A DNA stretch of 64,000 nucleotides from positions 1-64,000 of the forward strand of contig JAKCWG010000011.1 of assembly GCA_021464415.1 (NCBI GenBank), read 5' to 3'. The position numbers and the translations under genes were made by a program. The DNA comes from Lonicera japonica. Lineage: Eukaryota; Streptophyta; Magnoliopsida; Dipsacales; Caprifoliaceae. The first letter of the stretch is position 1; every line of letters starts with the position of its first letter. Shown here one piece after another: positions 24,270 to 36,296 of this stretch. Below the pieces are notes generated by a model. The model saw nothing but the letters and a program-made list of their open reading frames with translations, did no database searches and was not told the origin of the DNA.

Positions 24270-26110
24270 TTTGAACCACCACCTAGGGACGTACTTCTCA
24301 AGGACTATATAAGACTAAGTAAAAGTCGTTTTAGGTTAAGGGAGGTCTGTAGAGAGTAGCCTTTTCCATCGATAGCTTCTGGGGATCTTTTGCGTAGCAT
24401 TTGTAATTCTTTTATTGATCGATTTCTTCATATTTTATTTAAATATTTGATTATTTTAGGTTTATTACCTTCAATAGAGGATGGAAGAATTGTGCAATTC
24501 CATTCATTCATCAATTAATTCGAAGTTTCAATTCCGAATCTCAATTTCATACCGGTAAACCCTAGTTTTATAATTTCCTTGGATTTTTTTATTTAATTTT
24601 TTATTTGATATTGATTGATTAGTAATTTTAGATCATCAAGCTAATGAAATTAACCCTAAACCCATGTTTTGGGGGATATTCATACGTGTTCTTGATCTGT
24701 TTTGTCGACTTTCATTTGTTTATCGATTCATGCTTAATTCTTGTTCTAGATTCGCATAAATTATTTAATTAGCATGCTTTTTGTATGTAAATCATAAAAC
24801 AATGTTATTAATCTGAATTTCAAAAAATCATAGGGTTTGAAGGCTGATTTGCTTTATTCTTTCATATTTTGATTTCGGTTATTGTTTTTGCCCTTATTTT
24901 GTTGTTTTTAGTCCGAATCTTGAATTTCCAAAAGCTAAATCTTGAATTTAATTTCTAGATGTCAAATATCATGTTCATGCTATTTTATATGAATTTTTAG
25001 ATGCCTTACTTGTCCGTTTCAATTATGGTTAGGAAAATTCGTAATTAAGGGTCCGTAGTAAAAGAATGCGAATTTAAGCTTTGAATGTGATCTAATTATG
25101 TGTTTAACTTGTCTTTACCGTTGTTTGGAGACCTACTGAATGTGATCTAATGTCATTCAACATGTTTCCATAAGAATGACTCAAAATTATATTTGATTAA
25201 GAACCGAAAAAAACCATTTTACGATTTTTTCTACTAGAACTCCAGCGAGGTTAATTTGAGGGCGGTCTATCCTCTCTAATTATTTTGGTTAAGTTAGATG
25301 CTGTTTTGGTACAAAAGGCCTTGAGTACCAAAAAAGTGCATGTTTTGGCTTTCGCCACCTATTTTAAGGTTGTATTTTCTTTAATCATGTTCTAACCTAT
25401 CCAAAATATAACATATGTTTTGCTACTTACTTTTAGTAAAGTTTTTAAGACTTATTTTGTTTTTTTTATCACCACTAGCATTACTAGATTTATAATTACT
25501 CTTTTAAAAGTCAAAAATCTCACTACCATATTTTATCACTAAGTGCAGGCCTATACGATCTTTGTCACGAATGGATCATCATACGCTTTAATTAGTGATA
25601 TATTTTAACAGTAAGAAAGCCTAAGGACTGGATTTTAGTAGAAATTCAAGTTCAAATGCAATTAGTATCACATCGTTGCTTTAATTTCGCATTCACTACC
25701 TACGGATACCCCTAATGTTCGTTTTCTCTTGTTTTAATTTCATTTTAAATTCGGTTTTTGCATGTTAATAAGTTGTTTTAATTTTATTTATTGTTTTGAG
25801 TTTAGTTGCATGCTCACTGAAATTTAGGAACCCTTCTTAGGTAGCCAACTTGCGCTTGTTGTTTTCCCTTTCTTTTGCACCTTAGGATTAGATTTTCCTT
25901 TGCTCCTAGTTATACAACTTAGGGCGTTAGTCTACTTCCCTTTTCCTGAAACCTTTTCATCAACTTTTCAATTTACTTTTTCTAAGTAATAAGTATTAGC
26001 CTTAAGCTTAATTGTTGCCTTCCCTGTGGATTCGACCTCGGACTTACCAAGTTTAGTTTGGCTCGATCTATTGCCAAAACAATATACTAAGAAGTTAGCA
26101 CCATATCTTC
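24270..26110 (+). repeat. LTR-like/retroelement leader, unclassified gypsy remnant
   Basis: A promoter-like CTATATAAGA at about 24306 is followed by a long AT-rich leader with AAACCCTAG words. Near the end stands TTCCCTGTGGATTCGACCTCGG... (about 26020-26045), a phrase I associate with the LTR/leader junction region of plant gypsy elements of the Ogre/Athila type. No LTR terminus, PBS or target duplication could be fixed, so extent and class are tentative. Confidence 0.4.
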
Positions 26111-26755
26111 TCACAACTTTACTACCCTGCTTTGGTAAATTTTTTAGCTTTACCAGTAGAGCCCCTTTTTTGTCATTTGATATATTTTAATAAAATTTAG
26201 GAGTTTTTTTCCCTCATGGCTTAATTTTTTTGTTTTGAAAAAATAGAGCCCTTTAGTTTATATGTTGAATATATTTCAATCACTTCATGTAAATAGTAGT
26301 TTTAGAGTACATATGCATCTAATATATATGCAAACTTACATATAATTAAAAAAAAATGCACGCATTCATAATGTAATAACCTAAAAATCTGCAAATGCAC
26401 GAGGAAATAAGAAAAATCAGCCACAAACAAATACTGAAATGCTAATTTTAGGAAGCAAAATGGCGAAACATCACATTGTGAAACACATCTCATGTAAAAT
26501 TCTACACATAGCCCATGGATTTATTCAGAGATAGTAGACAGATATTTTGTTAATTATTGGTAAATAATGGGGCAACTAATTAAAATTGCTATACCACATT
26601 TACAAGGACAACATTCTAAAACCCCATTACCCTTGGGGATGGATAAATCTAGAAAACGAAAGCAAGAGATATTTGGTATCAGAATTGAAGTAAGAACTGC
26701 AACTAACAACATACTTTTAAAAAATTGATAAATATATTACATATATAATTTTAAT
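26111..26755. other. Unclassified AT-rich DNA
   Basis: No domain, terminal repeat or tandem array was recognised. A 63-codon minus-strand frame at 26302-26493 is unsupported. Confidence 0.5.
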
Positions 26756-27855
26756 TCAGCAAGTGAAATGACATGAACAATGACCTTCCTTCCCCGTTTA
26801 TCTCACATAAAAAATTCACCATTAGATCTTTGAATTTGAACTCTCCTACTGCTGTTTCATCTTCTTGAATAAGTGCTCCACTCCTTTGCTTATGACCAGG
26901 CGATGTCACTGTAGATGTAGTAGCTGTATCCTTCCCAATTCGGCGCCCTTTCTTTATTGCTTCTGACCATCGTTGATGTATTTGAGCAATTCATTCTTCT
27001 TGAATCTGTCAAATAATAATATATAGAACGAATCAATACATCACAAAAAAGTACCACAAAGATTGGCACCAATCAACTTCATTCATATAGTTAAATATTT
27101 TGTTTGAACCACTCACAAAGGAAGACCGAACCTCATCATCGTATATCTAATGTAAGAAAAAAATTTAAATTCTATCCAAATCTTAGCAGAGATAATTTTG
27201 AAAACAGAAAAAGGGTAATAACTTGCCCATAAAGGGAAAATATTGGCATTGCTAGGAATTCAGAGCAATATAACTTGTTTCATTATGTGATTGCATGGAG
27301 AAACTGATTTATTTCGTGTTCTCTCCTCTTCAACAAAAGCCAAAAATTCCGGCAGTCTAACTAAAGATTCATGCACACAAATTCCCGCAAGCACAAATAG
27401 AATCACACATCTAACCTGTTTATTATGTGCTCTCTCCTCTTCAACAAAAGCCACTTCCTGAATGAAATAGAGTAATTTAGTATATACTTAATTAGACAAA
27501 GGAAAAAGAAAAATAACTAGATGATATATATATTGAGAGAAAGAGATGGAAGCCAAGTCAAGCCAAATGTCAAAAAAAACCCACCCTCAACATCTAATTG
27601 TAAATTCTAAACAAATCACAGCGAAAGATATTTTTGGTAATGAAAACACTAGACAATTATGTACCATAAAGAGAACATAGCATTGCAAGGGATCAGAATA
27701 ATATCCAAAGACTTATTACCTTACCAAATTTATCTGGACAACTTTGAATCGAAATGCTGTGAACAATGACCTTGACCTTTACATCATGAGATCTCCTCTT
27801 GCTTTCATACGTAGCAACACACTACGGAAAATACATGAAAACGTATTAATTAGTC
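26756..27855 (-). pseudogene. Exon-like gene fragments, unknown function
   Basis: On the minus strand several exon-like blocks can be seen. Complement of about 27720-27800 reads KVKVIVHSISIQSC, PDKFG followed by a GTAAG-type donor. Complement of about 26760-26800 is a second version of the same block. Two near-identical blocks at about 27318-27341 and 27429-27452 both read AFVEEER(A/T)(H/R)NK. The pattern suggests a duplicated or captured gene fragment rather than a working gene. There is no complete frame. I do not recognise the family and assign no function. Confidence 0.4.
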
Positions 27856-27984
27856 TTGGAAATATTATTAGCCAAATTAAGGATAGAGTTCACATATATA
27901 TACACATAGAGACAAGTTAACATCTATCTAATACACGGAACATAAATTGAAAACGCACATTTGTTGTTTCACTTGAAAGAGATA

Positions 27985-29220
27985 TGTCCTAGGACTATTC
28001 ATAGATTATGATTTGTACTTGGATATCTTATGCTTATTTTTTATTAATAAAGTTTATTTATTTTACTTTATAATCTCTTGTAAATAATATTTATTAATAC
28101 TAGTTCATCAAGTACGTGACTAGATTGTGGGATGCTAGTAATGTAATAATAATATTGTTTAGATGTCCCTAATCATGTATCAATAACCTAGGATCACATT
28201 GATATAATGATTAGAGTATGGGTCAGCTGATGACTATGTTCCACAAGTCATGGATATGGAGATATCAAGCTGAACATACTGATACTTGTTAGGGAACAAA
28301 GTATTGGACTGACCCGCTTTGGGGACACTGCGAGGAGTGTTACATAATGTCATCAGTGATGTTCCCCATTTGTGATATCGTATTATCCTCAGACCTGAGA
28401 TCGCCATGGTTACCAACATAGGGATTAGCATGTCAGGCATTATCAAACGTTGCTCTTGACCGAGTAATTATAAAGATGATGACCGAGCATACTATGAACT
28501 ATGTAGAGGTATGTGGTTGATCAAGATGGGATTTGTCACTCTCATATATTGAGAGAGATATCGTTGGGCCCCTTGATAAGTGTAATTAATATTTGCATGG
28601 CCATGCACAAATGAGATGTCATTTGTTTTGGATTAATTATACTTAGAGATCAAGAAATAAAGATTGAACTATACAAGAATGACACTTGCCTAGTCTTGTG
28701 TTCAATCTAGATATCGATTGACAAAAGGAGTTAATGTGTGAAATATCAATTTAAGGTTGTGTCGTTTTTGACCTTTATACCCTTTGGATAATAGTAATGT
28801 TTTACTAGAAACCGCTTACTGTTCGTATAATAAAACGGGTTTTAATTGTACGGCCAAAGAGTGTAAAACCTACAGGGTCGCACACCAAAACGAGTTGGAT
28901 CAAAACGAATTATAACGGGCCAAGTTGGACTTGGGCCCAGTTCGTTTGTTGCTTAGGGTTCTCACTAGGGTTCCCTTATAAAAGGGAACCTTTGTTCTTC
29001 TTGGCCGTCAACGAAATTGAGAGAGGCAAGAAAATTCGAAATAGCAGAGAGAACCCTAGAGGGCGCTAGTACACCAAGCAAGATCTCATCTCGTTCGTGT
29101 GTGCATACCGTAGAGGCGTCGTGTTTTCTACGCTAAGGACGACAACAACAGAAGGATCAGATCCATCCTGTTCGTTTCATTGACATCAAATCTCGATTAA
29201 GGTATGTCATCTGTCGATCT
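27985..29220 (+). repeat. LTR-like unit with TATA box and leader, unclassified
   Basis: Begins near TGTCCTAGGACTATTC. It contains a long non-coding body with GGGCCCCTTGATAAGTG near 28566, then CCTTATAAAAGGGAACC near 28974-28990, a convincing TATA box. A GC-richer leader follows with GAGAGAACCCTAGAGGGCG and ends near ATTAAGGTATGTC (about 29198-29210), which could be a splice donor. It resembles an LTR or a retroelement 5' end, but could equally be a decayed promoter and first exon of a host gene. No pairing LTR, PBS or duplication was found. Confidence 0.35.
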
Positions 29221-30604
29221 TATTGAACTGCATAGATCATAGGATTCAATGATTAGTGCGTAAATTAGTGTATGCGATGCATGATTACTGCCCTAATTTA
29301 CTAACATCACTTTCATTTAGTTCCATATCTGTGGCTGTCTTAAGAATATAAGGATCTGATTGATTCCAGAATAGGAAAATGATTGGATAGACAACTAATT
29401 TTTATGCGAAGTTGGTAGAGTTGGGTGATTTGGGGATGTTTTACTTTTTTAGATAGGAAATTTTTTTTAACCGCTACAAAAAAATTGGATGAAAAGCCCG
29501 AAAGAGAAATAGAACATCCCACCAAATTAATTATCTCAATTATTCCAATTTCACATATAATTTAGCTATTTTTCCAATCATTTACAACACGCCCCAAAAG
29601 GATTAAAAAATAATAAGAAGATAAATAGCAGTAAATTAAACATTAAAAAGTCTCACTTTAATTACTTCCCGAAAGCAACAACGAAGGGATTAGTTGCGCA
29701 GATATGTATATTCCAAGTTTTGTAAACATACGAAATGGAGCAGAAGAGAGAGTGGATTCGAGCATATTGAATGAGCGACAAAAATGAGAAGAATTTATTA
29801 GTAAAGCACAATTAGAAATGAAATGTTGCTGCTGTTGCAAACAGATAAAAAGGCAAAAAAAGACTAATTTCTTACGTAACTCGAACTTTTCCCTATAAAT
29901 ATATACGTTAATTAAAAGAAAAACACAAAAGTAAGCAACTAAGAAACATATATAAATTTGTTTTAAGGAAAATTCTTGACCAGTTGAGATGAGAGCTGTT
30001 GAGTCTGAGCATATGGGGGCATGCAATGCGCGCAACAAGATGGAGACTGCAATGGAGATAGATTTTAAGTTATGCAAAACTCTAGATATGCTTACCTTTA
30101 TATACAACAAACCGTTACATATATTTATGTCACATGGTAAAAAACAAATATATATATATATATTATTTTTAATTAAATGTTGGGATTTGAATGCTTTGAT
30201 GACCAAGTGATTAGAAAGTGTTTGTCACAGTTTCAAGCACATTCCACCAATATATGATGATGCAAACCCTAGAATTTTGGGCTTACTATGCCGATTGCAT
30301 TGGTTTGTTTATCAAATAAAAGAATATTTTACAATTAATGCAGTTTCTATTATTATTACTGTTTTCCAATCTGGCTAATGAGAGTGTATTTAATTACTAA
30401 TAAAAATAGTAAACAAAAATGTATCTCGTGCAATTTCTATTACTGCAGTTTCGATTTTATACAATAAAATAATATTTTCAATTAATGCAATTTCTATTTT
30501 TAATTACTATTTTAAAAGAAAATAATACTGTATTACTATTTTTTAAAACTAGAATCATTCTTGATGATAGGCCAGGATTATCTTTTTATTTTTTATTTTT
30601 TTTA

Positions 30605-30830
30605 GCTTAGGTCTCCCTACCCACAAGGTATCGGTCCAATTGGTAATAGATGTGCTTTCTCTATTTGTCAACTGGGTTTGATCTTTGTGAGGAGTATTTT
30701 AGGAGTTTAAAACAATTAGATGCACTTGGTATTAGATGAGTGTGCCCTTAAAATTGCCCGAGGGGTTAATCAAAGTGTGCAGAACCTGGCTCGAACAACC
30801 CTTACCGTTGAAAAAAATAATCTTTGGTCA
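30605..30830 (+). repeat. SINE in the left arm of the inverted repeat
   Basis: GGTCCAATTGGTAATAGATG (A-box-like) and CAACTGGGTTTGATC (B-box-like) are followed by GCCCGAGGGGTTAATCAAAG, CAGAACCTGGCTCGAACAAC and CCGTTGAAAAAAATAA. This order, from the Pol III boxes to 'GCCCGAGGG', 'CCTGG' and an A-rich tail, is that of tRNA-derived plant SINEs. Confidence 0.65.
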
Positions 30831-31221
30831 TTTGTTAAGTTGTCATTTTGATTTTGTGAAATGATATCACAAGAAAACTATAAAATAATGTGTTTAGATT
30901 TTTATCTTCGTCATTTTTAAGTTGTATATAATATAAGGGTGGTGTTATTGCCAAAAAAATTATGACTGTTACCAGAGTAGTGTACAACATAAAAAACATA
31001 TGGTACAACTTCTGAATGTAGTACTACTTTCAGAAGTTCTACCATATGCTTTTAGAGTTTTTACAATGTTTTGGCAATAGTCATAATTGATTTGGTTATA
31101 ACACCATCCTTATATTACATACAACTTAAAAAATGACGAAGGTAAAAATCTAAACACATTACTATATATTTTTCCTCTAATATCATTTCACAAAATCAAA
31201 ATGACAACTTAAGAGATGACC

Positions 31222-31430
31222 TATGAATTTATTTATTTTTTCAACGGGAAGGGTTGTCTGGGCCAAGTTATGTACACCTTGATTAGCCCTTGAGGTAATT
31301 TAAGGGCAGACTCACATACATCAGCCTAGCACATTTAAATGTTTTTAAACTCCTAAAATACTCCACACATTAAATCCTGGTTGACAAGGAGAGAGAGCGC
31401 ATCTCGTACAAACCGGACCAATCCTTCCTG
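31222..31430 (-). repeat. Mirrored SINE copy in the right arm
   Basis: Complement of the left-arm SINE: TTTTTTCAACGGGAAGGG and GCCAAGTTATG at about 31240-31270, and CGGACCAATCC near 31410 match the tail, body and A-box ends. Because it sits at the mirror position, the SINE predates the inverted duplication that made the two arms. Diverged from the left copy. Confidence 0.6.
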
Positions 31431-32187
31431 GATTCTAAATTTGTTGACTCTACCCTAATGAAGGTCACGGCAGCCCTCTCTTTATTTTGTTCGAAGTTTC
31501 CACGTCAACGCCACATCACTAATCGCTCAAAATTGCTTGTAAGGAGGACTTAACAATAAAATACAAAACATTACTAGAACCCTAAAAAGGTTTAACCTTC
31601 TCTAAAGACTATGTTATGTTATTTATCACAGTGGGTGACATATATTGATTTCGACCATCTATCCTTACCGCTCTTAAGTTCCTTCATCCAAACACTGCCG
31701 GAAACATACTATATTTTCCATCAACAAGGGGCACCTATGAACCACATTTTAATACATTAACTGCCATTATTCTAGATCTCATAAAAGTAGTAGAAACCTT
31801 AAGATTTTCTGATTTACGCTATTAATGATCCATAATCCTAGAATTTGAATGAAATTCTTACTTTCACCAAATAAGAAGCTGCGAATTGAATGGGTTGTAG
31901 TTATGAGAATTCGTACTTTTACAAAATAAGAAGTTGTAAAATGAATTGAATGACATAGTTTCAACCTCTATGTTATTGGCGGTGATTAAAAAAGAAAAAA
32001 CGGCATACGCGCACGAGATATTTGTTTAGGGTTTTAGTGTTGTTTTGAGTTTTATTGAAAAGTCCTTTTTTGGCCCTTAAATACAAACTTGAAGGATTGT
32101 TGTTGTGGTTCTGATACGGAAGGTTTGGCCAATAGGAAGAGTAGGTTACTGTGACTCTAATTAGGGTATGGTCAAAAAATTTAAGGA
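31431..32187. mobile_element. TIR element inserted in the right arm (candidate)
   Basis: The ends are imperfect inverted repeats of about 40 bp: GGATTCTAAATTTGTTGACT at the left against the complement of AAAATTTAAGGATGTCC at the right, continuing through TACCCTAAT and GTCAC. The left arm of the host repeat has no such sequence. No long frame or clear target duplication. It could be a Mutator-like non-autonomous element. Confidence 0.5.
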
Positions 32188-32894
32188 TGTCCTAAGCTAA
32201 ACAAACAGAAAATTTTCCTAAAGGAAAACCCTATCTTTGTCGTGAAGGATTCTAGTTTTAAAAAATAGTAATGAAATAGTATTTTATTTTCTAATAGAAA
32301 TTAAAAATAGAAATAGCATTAATTGAAAATAGAAGTTTATTGTATAAAATAGAAACTGCATTAATAGAAATTGCATTGGAATCTATTTTTGTTTACTATG
32401 TTTATTAGTAATAAAATGCACACTCATTAGCCAGATTGGAAAATACTAATAAAAATAGAAACGGCATTAACTGAAAAATATTATTTTAGTTTATTAACAT
32501 ACCAATGCAGTCTATATAATAATTAGCCCAACATAGTAGAGTTTTCATATCAATTGATGTTCCAATAATGAAAATCCTCAAAGAAAATGGTTTCTAAGTA
32601 CGTCCTCTATAATTATATTCAAGCTAAGAACACTTTTAATTTCAAACTAGATAAAGGACATCCTCCATAATTTGTTTTAACTATAAGGACAATTTTAAAT
32701 TCTTTGTTCAATAAAAGGATACACCCCCTTTTTTTTAATGGTCAATTATATCCTTACTACAATTCTTTTATTACCATTGGTGGTTGTTAACACTCACCAA
32801 GTTAATTACTTCCGCCATCACTGCCCATCAGAGCTCTAACGGCCATTGTTACCTCCAACAAGGACACTGGAAACTATGGTGAGAATTTTTATAT

Positions 32895-33285
32895 AGTGCA
32901 AAAACAAATTTGCACTAAAATTTACGTCTTTAATTGCTTGCAAATTTAGTGCAAAAATGAATTTGTATGTAAATTTATAACTTAATTTGTCTACGGATTG
33001 TTACAAAAACATTTTACACTAAAATTTATAACGTTATTTGTTTGCGGATTTAGTGCAAAAACAGTTTTGCACAAAAAAATATGTATCATTTGTTTGGATT
33101 TAGTGCAAAAGTGGATTTGCACTAAAATATGTGTCATTAGTTGATTGCAGTTTTAATGCAAATTCAAATTTACACTAAAAATATATCATGAGTTGCTTGT
33201 GGATTTAGTGCAAAAATATATTTGTAGTAAAATATGAATCATTTTTGCTTGCGAATTTAGTGCCAAAATAGATTTGCAATACCTA
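32895..33285 (+). repeat. Array of ~52-bp units, left half of the foldback
   Basis: About seven to eight units, each with TTTAGTGCAAAAA and TTTGCACTAAAAT a few bases apart (itself a small palindrome), then a CATTTGTTTGCGGAT-like linker. Units start near 32898, 32947, 33001, 33050, 33100, 33152, 33206 and 33258. They differ by substitutions. Confidence 0.8.
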
Positions 33286-33499
33286 TGCTAGAGCTTCGAT
33301 GAGGTTATAACACTCCGGTAATAGTTGCCGGGATAGTAGTGGTGGTGGTGGCCGGTGGAGACTAATTTATTTTTAGGAAAAACTAAAGAAATTGATGAAA
33401 GATATTTTAGGTAAAGACAAATGAGTGTCTTTATTTTGGAATGAAAATGTAAGGTGTCTTTCCCTTGAATATAATTATGGAGGAAACCCTTTTAACTCA

Positions 33500-33895
33500 T
33501 TGCTTCTTTGCATTAAATCTACAAGCAACTCATGATATATTTTTAGTGCAAATTTGCTTTTGCACTAAATCCGCAATCGACTAATGATACATATTTTAGC
33601 GCAAATCCGCTTTTGCACTAAATCTGCAAGCAACAAATGATACATATTTTCATGCAAATCTGTTTTTGCACTAAAATCTGAAACAACTCATTATATATTT
33701 TTTTTGCAAAAATGTCTTTGGACTAAATCCGCAAACAAATAACATTATAAATTTTAGTACAAATATATTTTTATACTAATCCGTAGACAAATTAAGATAT
33801 AAATTTTGTACAAATTCATTTTTGCACTAAATTTGCAAGAAATTAAAGACAAAAATTTGAGTGCAAATTTATTTTTGTACTACATAAAAATTCTC
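33500..33895 (-). repeat. Mirrored array of ~52-bp units, right half
   Basis: The same unit in inverted orientation: TTTTGCACTAAATC(c/t)GCAA with ATGATACATATTTTAG between, repeated about seven times. It mirrors the array at 32895-33285 across a non-repetitive centre. Confidence 0.8.
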
Positions 33896-35055
33896 GCCAG
33901 AGTTCTCGTGTCCTTGCTGGAGGTATGACAATGGCCGCTAGAGCTCCAGTGGGTGGTGGTGGCAAAAGTAGTTGGTAAGGCTTAACAACCACCAATGGTA
34001 ATACAAAAATAAAAAATTATAGTAAGAATATAATTGACCATTCAAAAAAGGGGCGTATCCTTTTATTGAACAAAGATTTGAAAATTGTCCTTGTGTCTAA
34101 AACAAATTATGGAGGAAGTCCTTTATCTAGTTTGGAATAATAACATGTCCTTAGTTTGAATATAATTATGGAGGAGGTATTTTGAAAAAAATTTCTCTAA
34201 TTAAAAATAAATATATATTTTTTACCATGTGACATAAATGTATGTAACGGTTTGTTATATGTAAAGGTACGCATATCTAGGGTTTTGTATAACTTCAAAT
34301 CTATATCCATTGCAGTTTTGACCTTGTTGCGCTTATTGCCCCCATATGCTCAAAATCAGCAGCTCTTATCTCAAATGATATGGATTTTTCCTTAAGCAAA
34401 TTTATATATGCTTCTCAATTGCTTGCCTTTTTTTTCGTTTAATTAGTGTATATATATAGGGGAAGGCTCCAGTTACTGATGTAAGAAATTGATCCTTTTT
34501 TGCCTTTTATCAGTTTGCAGCAGTAACGGCAGAGGACAATGTCAATTCTCTCCCTCACTTTCCACACTCTAAAAATTCCAGTATATCTATAGATGAACTA
34601 ATGATCTGGTCCTTCATTTCATCTACAATTTTGCTTTACTAATAAATTCTTGGTGCTTTTGTCGCTCATTGGATATGCTTGAATCCACTCTCTCTTCCAC
34701 TGCATTTCATTTATCTGGAAAACTTGATAAACACATATCTGTTCAATTAATCCATTCGTTGTTGCTTTTGGGAAGTAATTAAAGTGAGACTTTTTAATGC
34801 TTAATTTACTGCTCTTCATTTTCTAATTCTTTTTTAATCCTTTTGGGGCGTGTCAGAAAATGATTAAAAATTAGCTAAATATAAATTAAATTGCAATAAT
34901 GAGATATTTAATTTGGTGGGATGTTCTATTTTTCTTCCAGGGTTTTCATAGAATCCAATTTTTTGGTAGCGGTTAAGAAAATTTTCCTATGTAAAGAAGT
35001 AAAAGATCCCCAAATCACCCATTTCTACCAACTTCCAATAAAAAATAGTTGTTTA

Positions 35056-35470
35056 TTGATGTAAATAAATTTTCACGTTGTGGTAACCCAAGTGTAGGCC
35101 CATCAAGTTATATAATCTTGGAAGTTTGAGTATCGATCCACAGGTGTGCCACCCCCACCCTAATTAACAGGACATCACATGCAATTAAGGCATGGAATGT
35201 CACTAACCCACCTTAGACTAGATAAATTAGGCATAATATAAAAAATGAAATAATGAACCCATATAAACTACATAACACAGAATAACCATGATACTTATGT
35301 AGTGGACGATAATGTAAAACAGAAGCACAACACGTGTATATTTATTCAAGAGACATACAAAACCTTGTCAACATATCGATTGACATATACCACAACTTAG
35401 GCTAGCCATATGAACATATGTATAACAAAAAGAGTCCGTATCAGAGTCACATGGGATATTATCTTCAAAA
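35056..35470. other. Retroelement-like remnant, unclassified
   Basis: TGGTAACCCAAGTGTAGGCC and GTTTGAGTATCGATCCACAG near 35085-35145 are phrases I associate with plant gypsy leader regions. No frame, LTR terminus or PBS could be assigned. Confidence 0.35.
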
Positions 35471-36296
35471 TGTGATACCCCGTGTTCCGTTTTCCGTATT
35501 GACGTTTTCTTAAGTCGGTTAAGGCTTAATCTCCGTTGGGGAGTGAGCATTGGGTTCCGAGCCCTTCATACTGGAACAGATACTTCTAACATGTTATGTT
35601 AGACATATTAAGTTTGTGGAACAATATTTACATTATTCGAGTAGTTCGGATTGAAACCAATGTGTAAATCGCGTGTTTCAATTTTTCATGATTCATCGAT
35701 TTTTGGCCAACTTTGAGAGACCATAACTTCTTTATTCGATGTCCAAATGACTCCTTATTAACGGCCACATCTTCATTTCTTTCCCTTCTAAAACATTCAT
35801 GTTTGGGTCGAGTCGAGATTCAGCCATTTTGAGGTCCATTTCGGGCTCAAAAAGTCAATTGCTGTTGTAATGACTTCCATGATCGATCATGGTCCTCCAA
35901 TAGAGTTTCATGATGATCATGGTTCTGGCTTGGAGAGTTTTTTAGTGTTTTAAACTCATTTTTCACCCATTTTACCAACCAAACTCCCCATTTTCGAGCA
36001 CCAAACATTAGGGGAGTGAGAGAGAATCTTGAAGGAGTTCTAGAGAGATTTGAGCCTCAAATCACCTCCTCCTTCACTATTCATCATCTTCCATCTTTTT
36101 CTTCACCAGTGGGAGCTTGAAGCAAGCTACAATTTTGGCGATACGACGTCTATCCATCATCAACTCCTCTATCTTGCTACTCTAAGGTGGGAACGCTAGT
36201 ATAAAACCTTTTTTACAAACCCTTACTTGTTGTATTTGTGATTTGTACTCAATTTGGGGGATTTCTACAAAAACCCTAGGTTGTTTGCATTATATG
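35471..36296 (+). mobile_element. 5' part of a long LTR (TGTGATACCCC), interrupted
   Basis: Starts TGTGATACCCCGTGTTCC. Its following 800 bases align by eye with the start of the next LTR (36297 onward) through GGTGGGAAC and CCCTAGGTTGT words. It breaks off exactly where the next LTR begins, as expected if a related LTR element inserted into it. The continuation was not found. Confidence 0.65.

Larger units (their letters stand above)
32575..34192. mobile_element. Foldback element with long inverted arms
   Basis: The arms (about 32590-32900 and 33880-34180) are closely mirrored: TAATTATATTCAAGCTAAG against its complement near 34152, CAATAAAAGGATAC at about 32712 against its complement near 34056, and GTCAATTATATCCTTAC at 32741. 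A third copy of the edge (TTGAATATAATTATGGAGGA) lies in the middle near 33464-33483. No transposase frame. The arms enclose mirrored arrays listed separately. Target duplication not resolved. Confidence 0.75.
29388..35055. repeat. Giant imperfect inverted repeat (~1.6-kb arms with insertions)
   Basis: The left arm 29388-31010 is mirrored by three right-arm pieces: about 31035-31430, 32188-32545 and 34195-35055. The centre lies near 31020 (CTTCTGAA...TTCAGAAG). Diagnostic pairs include GCCCCAAAAGGATTAAAAA (29591) with its complement near 34830, and ACCATGTGACATAAATG (34221) with its complement near 30125. Two segments of the right arm (31431-32187 and about 32575-34192) have no counterpart on the left and are later insertions. 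Arms are diverged at roughly one base in five to ten by eye. Confidence 0.85.

Noticed and set aside
27818..27832. CACTACGGAAAA as a possible CACTA terminus
   Set aside because: No subterminal repeats or partner TAGTG end nearby; short enough to occur by chance.
29658..30206. 182-codon minus-strand open frame in the left arm of the giant inverted repeat
   Set aside because: Low-complexity, AT-rich translation rich in Ile, Tyr and Leu with no domain; the matching right-arm sequence is broken in the same frame, so there is no sign of selection.
32895..33895. CRISPR-like regular repeats
   Set aside because: Units are contiguous, diverged and mirrored, with no unique spacers, in a eukaryotic genome; they are foldback element internals.
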